This document shows, one piece after another, positions 59,826 through 64,000 of a stretch of 64,000 nt of DNA. Under the pieces are notes generated by a model. That model searched no databases. It saw only the letters and a program-made list of their open reading frames with translations, and was not told where the DNA came from. How positions within the stretch are numbered: the stretch's first letter is position 1; each line of letters starts with the position of its first letter. Source of the DNA: Jiangella alkaliphila (lineage in GTDB: Bacteria > Actinomycetota > Actinomycetes > Jiangellales > Jiangellaceae); assembly GCF_900105925.1 (NCBI RefSeq), contig NZ_LT629791.1, positions 6,108,001 to 6,172,000 of the forward strand. The letters run 5' to 3'. Position numbers and translations under genes: made by a program.

Positions 59826-60652
59826 GCCGGCTCCGGATCGGCCTGACGCTGCGCATCGTCGCCGTCCTCATGGTCATGGGGATCGCGGTCTTCCCCCTGT
59901 ACTGGATGTTCGTCACCGCGCTGTCGAGCAACGCCGACCTGTTCGCCGCCGACGCCCGGCTGCTTCCGGACTTCTCCGAGTTCGGGGTCTTCGCCGACGC
60001 GCTGGCCGACGGCGAGGCGCTGGGCTGGCTGCGCAACAGCCTGGTGATCGCGCTCGGCACGACCGCGCTGTCGATCGGCCTGGGCATCCCGCTGGGCTAT
60101 GCGCTCTCGCGGTTCTCGTTCCGCGGCAAGACCCTGACGGCGGTCGTCCTGCTGCTCACCCAGATGCTCCCCGAAGCGCTCATGGTCGTGCCGTTGTTCT
60201 CGCTGTTCAACCGCTTCGACCTGCTCGACTCCCTCACCGGGCTGATCCTGGCCAACTCGGCGTTCGTGCTGCCGATCGTCGCGCTCATCCTCAAGGGGGC
60301 GATCGACGGCATCCCACGCGAGCTCGAGGAGGCCGGACGGGTCGACGGCGCCCGGCCGCTCACCATGCTGCTGCGCATCAACGTGCCCCTGATCGGGCCG
60401 TCGATCGCGGCCGCGGCGGTCATCGCGTTCTTCCACGCCTGGAACGAGTACGTGTTCGCGGTGACGTTCATCTACGCGCCGGAGACGCAGCCGGCCTCGG
60501 TGGGCATCGCGAACTTCATCGGGGAGGTCGGCACCCCGGTGCAGACCGTCATGGCCGTGGCCTTCATGTTCACCCTGCCCGCCGTCGCGTTCTACCTGTT
60601 CGCGCAGAAGTACGTCGTCGCCGGTATGACCGCCGGCGCAGTCAAGGGATGA
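59822..60652 (+). CDS. CUT1 sugar ABC permease (MalG-like)
   Basis: A 276-residue permease with six helices (RIVAVLMVMGIAVFPLYWMF; NSLVIALGTTALSIGLGIPL). The EAA loop is ELEEAGRVDGARPLTMLLRI. It overlaps its partner permease by 4 bp and precedes the dehydratase gene by one base. Confidence 0.93.
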   Translation: MSRLRIGLTLRIVAVLMVMGIAVFPLYWMFVTALSSNADLFAADARLLPDFSEFGVFADALADGEALGWLRNSLVIALGTTALSIGLGIPLGYALSRFSFRGKTLTAVVLLLTQMLPEALMVVPLFSLFNRFDLLDSLTGLILANSAFVLPIVALILKGAIDGIPRELEEAGRVDGARPLTMLLRINVPLIGPSIAAAAVIAFFHAWNEYVFAVTFIYAPETQPASVGIANFIGEVGTPVQTVMAVAFMFTLPAVAFYLFAQKYVVAGMTAGAVKG

Positions 60653-60653
60653 C

Positions 60654-61835
60654 ATGAAGATCACCTCGGTCGACACCTTCGTCGTCGACTTCTACCGCAC
60701 CAACCTCGTCCTCGTCCGCGTGTGCACCGACGAGGGCGTCGCCGGGCTCGGCGAGGCCACCCTCGAAGGCAAGGAGCGCGCCGTCCAGGGCGCGATCGCC
60801 GAACTGGCCGAGGCCGTGACCGGCCTCGATCCCACCCGCATCTCCGGCACGCTCTACGAGCTGGCCCGCGACTGGTACTGGCGCGGCGGCCCGGTCGTCA
60901 TGACGGCGCTGAGCTCGCTGGAGATGGCGCTCTGGGACATCTCGGCCCGTGAGCTCGGCGTGCCGGTGTCCCGCCTGTTCGGCGGCGCCACGCGCGACCG
61001 GGTGCGCGCCTACGCCAACGGCTGGTTCTCGCGCGCGAGCACACCCGAGGACTACGCGGCGGCGGCCACCCGGACGGTCGCCACCGGGTTCCGGGGGCTC
61101 AAGTGGGATCCGTTCGAGAACTACGACCTCGTCATCGGCTCACGGCAGCTGGACCGGGTGCTGGCGCAGATCGACGCCGTCCGCTCGGCCGTCGGCCCGG
61201 ACGTCGAGCTGTTCATCGAGGGGCACGGCCGCTTCGACGTCCGCCACGCCATCCTGGTCGCGCGGGAGATCGCGCGGTTCGATCCGGTCTGGTTCGAGGA
61301 ACCGTGCCCGCCGGACAACCTCGACGCCCTCGTCGACGTGCGCCGGGCGTCGCCGGTGCCGATCGCGGCGGGCGAGCGCTGGTTCGGCCGGCAGGGCTTC
61401 GTCCCCGCCCTCGCACGTCAGGCGGTCGACTTCGTCCAGCCCGACGTCACGCACGCGGGCGGGCTGGCCGAACTGGCCTTCATCTCCACGCTCGCGGCCA
61501 CCAGCTACGTGGGCTTCGCGCCGCACAACCCGAGCGGGCCACTGAGCACGGCCGCGACCCTGCAACTGGGCGCCACCCTGCCCAACTTCCGGTACCTGGA
61601 GATCATGGCGACCGACGTGCCGTGGCGTCCGGACGTCACCGACGAACGTCTCACCCTGACCGAGGAGGGCGACGTGCTCGTCCCACTCGGCGTCGGGCTG
61701 GGCATCGAGCTCGACCTCGAGGAGATCGCCCGCCATCCGTTCACCCCGCACCCCATGCGCCTGTTCGACGACGCCGTCTACGACATCCGTCCCCACGACG
61801 AGCGTTCCTTCTTCAACCTGGGAGCCGACGAATGA
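60654..61835 (+). CDS. Enolase-superfamily sugar-acid dehydratase (galactonate/arabinonate-dehydratase-like)
   Basis: A 393-residue mandelate-racemase-type enzyme. The capping domain (MKITSVDTFVVDFYRTNLVL) precedes a barrel with GFRGLKWDPFENYD as the catalytic K-x-D strand. Metal ligands lie in ELFIEGHGRFDVRHAI, DPVWFEEPCPPDN and IAAGERWFGR, and the catalytic histidine in FAPHNPSGPLSTAA. This pattern marks acid-sugar dehydratases that give 2-keto-3-deoxy acids. The next gene product would act on such a product. Its stop overlaps that gene by 4 bp. Related to, but not a duplicate of, the enzyme at 8607. Confidence 0.91.
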   Translation: MKITSVDTFVVDFYRTNLVLVRVCTDEGVAGLGEATLEGKERAVQGAIAELAEAVTGLDPTRISGTLYELARDWYWRGGPVVMTALSSLEMALWDISARELGVPVSRLFGGATRDRVRAYANGWFSRASTPEDYAAAATRTVATGFRGLKWDPFENYDLVIGSRQLDRVLAQIDAVRSAVGPDVELFIEGHGRFDVRHAILVAREIARFDPVWFEEPCPPDNLDALVDVRRASPVPIAAGERWFGRQGFVPALARQAVDFVQPDVTHAGGLAELAFISTLAATSYVGFAPHNPSGPLSTAATLQLGATLPNFRYLEIMATDVPWRPDVTDERLTLTEEGDVLVPLGVGLGIELDLEEIARHPFTPHPMRLFDDAVYDIRPHDERSFFNLGADE

Positions 61836-63010
61836 CGCCGTGGTTCGGAACGGCCGCCGAGGCACTGCCGGACGATGCCGCGGACAGCGTCCTGATCGGC
61901 CGGATCTGGGATCCCGCCGCCGCCGGGCCGTCGCCCGTGGTCGTCCGCGACGGCGAGGTCGTCGACATCAGCTCGCGCTTCCCCACGGTGCGTGACCTCT
62001 GCGAGTTGCCGGAGCCCGCTACGGTGGCCGCCGGACTCGACGGGCGGCGGGTCGGAACCGTCGACGAGGTGCTCGGCAACACCGGCGCCGCCCTCCGTGA
62101 CGACGCACGGCCCCGGCTGCTCGCTCCCGTCGACCTCCAGGTGCTGAAGGCCGCGGGCGTGACGTTCGCCGTGTCGATGATCGAGCGGGTCATCGAGGAG
62201 CGGGCCCGAGGAGACCTGACGCTCGCGGCGGACCTCCGCCGCCGGATGCTCGCCGGCGTGGGCGCGGACTTCCACGACCTGTCGCCCGGCTCCGAGGAGG
62301 CAGGACGGCTCAAGGACCTGCTCGTCGCCGAGGGCGCGTGGAGCCAGTATCTCGAGGTCGGCATCGGTCCCGATGCGGAGATCTTCACCAAGGGCCAGAT
62401 CCTGTCCGCCGTGGGAACGGCCGTGCCCGTCGGGGTGCTCGCAACGTCGACCTGGAACAACCCTGAGCCGGAGGTGGCGCTGGTCGTCCAGTCCAGCGGC
62501 CGGATCGTCGGAGCGACCCTCGGCAACGACGTGAACCTGCGCGACGTCGAAGGCAGGTCCGCGCTCCTGCTGCCGATGGCGAAGGACAACAACGCCTCGT
62601 GCGCGCTGGGACCGTTCATCCGGCTCTTCGACGACCGCTTCGGCCTGGACGACGTGCGCGGGCTGGAGGTGGGGCTGCACATCTCCGGCGACGACGGGTT
62701 CCGCCTCGACGCGGTCTCGGAGATGTCGCGGATCTCGCGCGATCCGGAAGCTCTGGTGGGCCAGCTGATCGGCCCGCACCACCACTATCCCGACGGTGCG
62801 GTGCTCATGCTCGGCACCATGTTCGCCCCCATCCAGGACCGCGACCGTCCTGGCGAGGGGTTCACCCACAAGCTGGGCGACGTCGTCCGGATCGGCTCAC
62901 CGGCGCTGGGCACCCTGGTCAACCGGGTCCGGCACGCCGAGGAGTGCGAGCCGTGGGACTTCGGCGTCCGCGCGCTCATGGGCAATCTCGCGAGGAGAGG
63001 ACTGCTGTGA
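61832..63010 (+). CDS. Fumarylacetoacetate-hydrolase-family enzyme, probably 2-keto-3-deoxy sugar acid dehydratase
   Basis: A 392-residue protein. The N-terminal half is a family-specific domain (WDPAAAGPSPVVVRDGEVVD; LQVLKAAGVTFAVSMIERVI). The C-terminal FAH domain contains DAEIFTKGQILSAVGTAVPV, then NNPEPEVALVVQSSGRIVGA (the ExE metal pair) and LGNDVNLRDVEGRSALLLPM followed by AKDNNASCALGPF (the Asp ligand). The long form with FTKxQ matches 2-keto-3-deoxy-D-arabinonate dehydratases, which yield 2-oxoglutarate semialdehyde in oxidative pentose routes. Its position after a sugar-acid dehydratase fits that step. The next enzyme, a semialdehyde dehydrogenase, is not in the window. Confidence 0.88.
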   Translation: MTPWFGTAAEALPDDAADSVLIGRIWDPAAAGPSPVVVRDGEVVDISSRFPTVRDLCELPEPATVAAGLDGRRVGTVDEVLGNTGAALRDDARPRLLAPVDLQVLKAAGVTFAVSMIERVIEERARGDLTLAADLRRRMLAGVGADFHDLSPGSEEAGRLKDLLVAEGAWSQYLEVGIGPDAEIFTKGQILSAVGTAVPVGVLATSTWNNPEPEVALVVQSSGRIVGATLGNDVNLRDVEGRSALLLPMAKDNNASCALGPFIRLFDDRFGLDDVRGLEVGLHISGDDGFRLDAVSEMSRISRDPEALVGQLIGPHHHYPDGAVLMLGTMFAPIQDRDRPGEGFTHKLGDVVRIGSPALGTLVNRVRHAEECEPWDFGVRALMGNLARRGLL

Positions 63011-63019
63011 CGCATCCGG

Positions 63020-63364
63020 CTAGAGCGTGCGGCCGAGGGTGGCGACCAGCTGGGCGATTCGCTCTTCATCGCGCTTGTAGTGAGTCCACTTGCCCACCCG
63101 CGTCGCCGTGACCAAGCCCGCTCGCTGCAGCTCGGCCATGTAGGCCGACACCGTCGACTGAGCCAGGCCCACCGTGGCCTGGATGTGGGTCACGCACACC
63201 CCCACCTCGGCTGGATCGGCGATGGCGCCGTCCAGCACGAAGTGGCGCTCGGGCTCGCGCAACCAGGACAGCAGTTGCAGCCGGACCGGGTTCGACAGCG
63301 CCCGCAACGCCCTGACCAGCTCCGGGTCCAGACTCGGCTCCGGTGCGACCGCGGCGTCCACCAT
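63020..63364 (-). CDS. ArsR-family winged-helix regulator
   Basis: A 114-residue regulator: ELVRALRALSNPVRLQLLSW, then LREPERHFVLDGAIADPAEV, GVCVTHIQATVGLAQSTVSA and YMAELQRAGLVTATRVGKWT. The single cysteine (GVCVTH) does not form a classical metal site, so a redox or small-molecule signal is more likely. The ATG 63364 lies six bases from a TATGCT box on the minus strand, suggesting a leaderless start. Divergent from the luciferase-like monooxygenase gene. Confidence 0.9.
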   Translation of the reverse strand: MVDAAVAPEPSLDPELVRALRALSNPVRLQLLSWLREPERHFVLDGAIADPAEVGVCVTHIQATVGLAQSTVSAYMAELQRAGLVTATRVGKWTHYKRDEERIAQLVATLGRTL

Positions 63365-63370
63365 GGCAGG

Positions 63371-63376
63371 AGCATA
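63371..63376 (-). promoter_or_regulatory. -10 box TATGCT of the ArsR gene
   Basis: On the minus strand TATGCT is followed by six bases and ATG 63364. Confidence 0.5.
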
Positions 63377-63395
63377 TCCCACTGGTTGCAGTCAC

Positions 63396-63419
63396 ATCGA
63401 GATACTGCGATACTTCGAT
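63396..63419. promoter_or_regulatory. Candidate ArsR operator between divergent genes
   Basis: ATCGA and TCGAT flank a 14-base core that is itself a direct repeat, GATACT-GC-GATACT. It lies in the 86-bp gap between the ArsR and monooxygenase starts. Confidence 0.45.
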
Positions 63420-63450
63420 TCATCAGAGTGACGTCGGCGATGGGAACGCG

Positions 63451-64000
63451 ATGGGCAGGATCGACGGGCTGGATCTCGGCCCCTACGGCATCTGGACCTT
63501 CGACTTCGAGGACCAGCCGGCGGCACAGATCCGCGACTCGATCCAAGAGCTGGAAGACCGGGGATGGCCGACCGTCTGGATTCCGGAACTGCTCGGACGG
63601 GAGGCGTTCTCGCACGCCGGCTTCCTGCTCTCCTGCACCGAGCGGCTCCACGTCGTCAACGGCATCGCACAGATCTGGGCGCGCGAGGCCAGGTGGGCGC
63701 ACGGCGCGAGTCTGCTTCTCGCCGACGCCTACGCCGGCCGGCACGTGCTCGGCCTGGGCTTCGGCGGCCACCGGCGGCCGGGAGTCACGCCCATCGCGGC
63801 CATGACCTCCTACCTGGACGAGCTGGACGCCGCCCAGTCCCCCAACCCCGCACCGAGCTCCCCGGTCCGCCGGATCCTGGCCGCCTATGGCCCCAAGATG
63901 CTCCAGCTGGCCCGCGACCGCACGGCCGGCGCCCACAGCTACAAGGTCACGGTGGACCACACGGCGCAGGCGCGGGAACTCCTCGGACCGGACGCGTTCC
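63451..64000 (+). CDS. Luciferase-like (LLM) flavin monooxygenase, C-terminally cut by the window
   Basis: The open frame from ATG 63451 runs to the window end (183 residues seen): LDLGPYGIWTFDFEDQPAAQ, then QELEDRGWPTVWIPELLGRE and LHVVNGIAQIWAREARWAHG, the (beta/alpha)8 fold of FMN/F420-dependent LLM oxidoreductases. The later GRHVLGLGFGGHRRPGVTPI and LAAYGPKMLQLARDRTAGAH are typical of the TIGR03620-like F420 group. Probably repressed by the divergent ArsR protein. No strong ribosome-binding site; the start is the first in-frame ATG after the operator. Confidence 0.85.
   Translation, partial: MGRIDGLDLGPYGIWTFDFEDQPAAQIRDSIQELEDRGWPTVWIPELLGREAFSHAGFLLSCTERLHVVNGIAQIWAREARWAHGASLLLADAYAGRHVLGLGFGGHRRPGVTPIAAMTSYLDELDAAQSPNPAPSSPVRRILAAYGPKMLQLARDRTAGAHSYKVTVDHTAQARELLGPDAF

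Overview
The window is very GC-rich, uses GTG starts freely, and carries actinobacterial hallmarks: a SARP/AfsR-type regulator, GAF-ANTAR, F420/PPOX-type flavoenzymes, a type III polyketide synthase and -10 boxes placed 6-7 nt before start codons. It most likely comes from the chromosome of a soil actinomycete (Jiangellaceae-like or a related order). No rRNA, tRNA, CRISPR array, prophage or complete insertion sequence was seen, so the species cannot be fixed from this stretch.

Layout. 1-2.9 kb: end of a Dpp/Opp peptide ABC transporter operon and a DUF1932-type dehydrogenase, both behind the same palindromic operator. 3-10.5 kb: serine hydrolase, an intergenic stretch with long inverted repeats, an acyl-CoA-dehydrogenase-like enzyme, a LuxR/TPR regulator, an alpha/beta-hydrolase lacking its catalytic residues, an enolase-superfamily enzyme and a Phd/PIN toxin-antitoxin pair. 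10.5-14.5 kb: a small membrane protein, an OmpR-type two-component system, a ferric-reductase-like flavoprotein and a frameshifted small anchored protein, probably one regulon. 14.6-22.7 kb: methyltransferase, PPOX/hydrolase/MFS operon with divergent LysR, secreted nucleoside hydrolase, SARP-NB-ARC-TPR regulator. 22.7-26.8 kb: a FecBCD-like metal-chelate ABC transporter and a membrane protein. 26.9-35.4 kb: small stress and redox genes (TfoX-like, HxlR, MsrA, TetR plus frameshifted oxidoreductase, DUF488, Rieske oxidoreductase, SRPBCC, hemerythrin, GAF-ANTAR) with several gene remnants.

35.6-40.3 kb: a phenolic-lipid type biosynthetic locus. Type III PKS, isoprenylcysteine-methyltransferase-like enzyme and FAD enzyme (the srsABC layout) are divergent from a UbiA prenyltransferase and a second FAD enzyme. 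40.4-42.2 kb: FMN-reductase fragment, haloacetate-dehalogenase-like hydrolase, DedA-like membrane protein.

42.3-63 kb is a carbohydrate region. A minus-strand operon encodes a Gfo/Idh oxidoreductase, a complete Liv-type ABC transporter, a sugar isomerase-like TIM barrel and a 1357-residue secreted ThuA/glucose-dehydrogenase/PKD/LamG protein, divergent from a XylR-like regulator. Next come a secreted CE1-like esterase and an IclR regulator. They share 15-bp operators with a sugar ABC transporter, sugar-acid dehydratase and FAH-family enzyme operon that would take a sugar acid through a 2-keto-3-deoxy intermediate. The window ends with an ArsR regulator divergent from a truncated luciferase-like monooxygenase gene.

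At least eleven genes, mostly regulators or operon heads, appear to be transcribed as leaderless mRNAs. This decides several start codons here.
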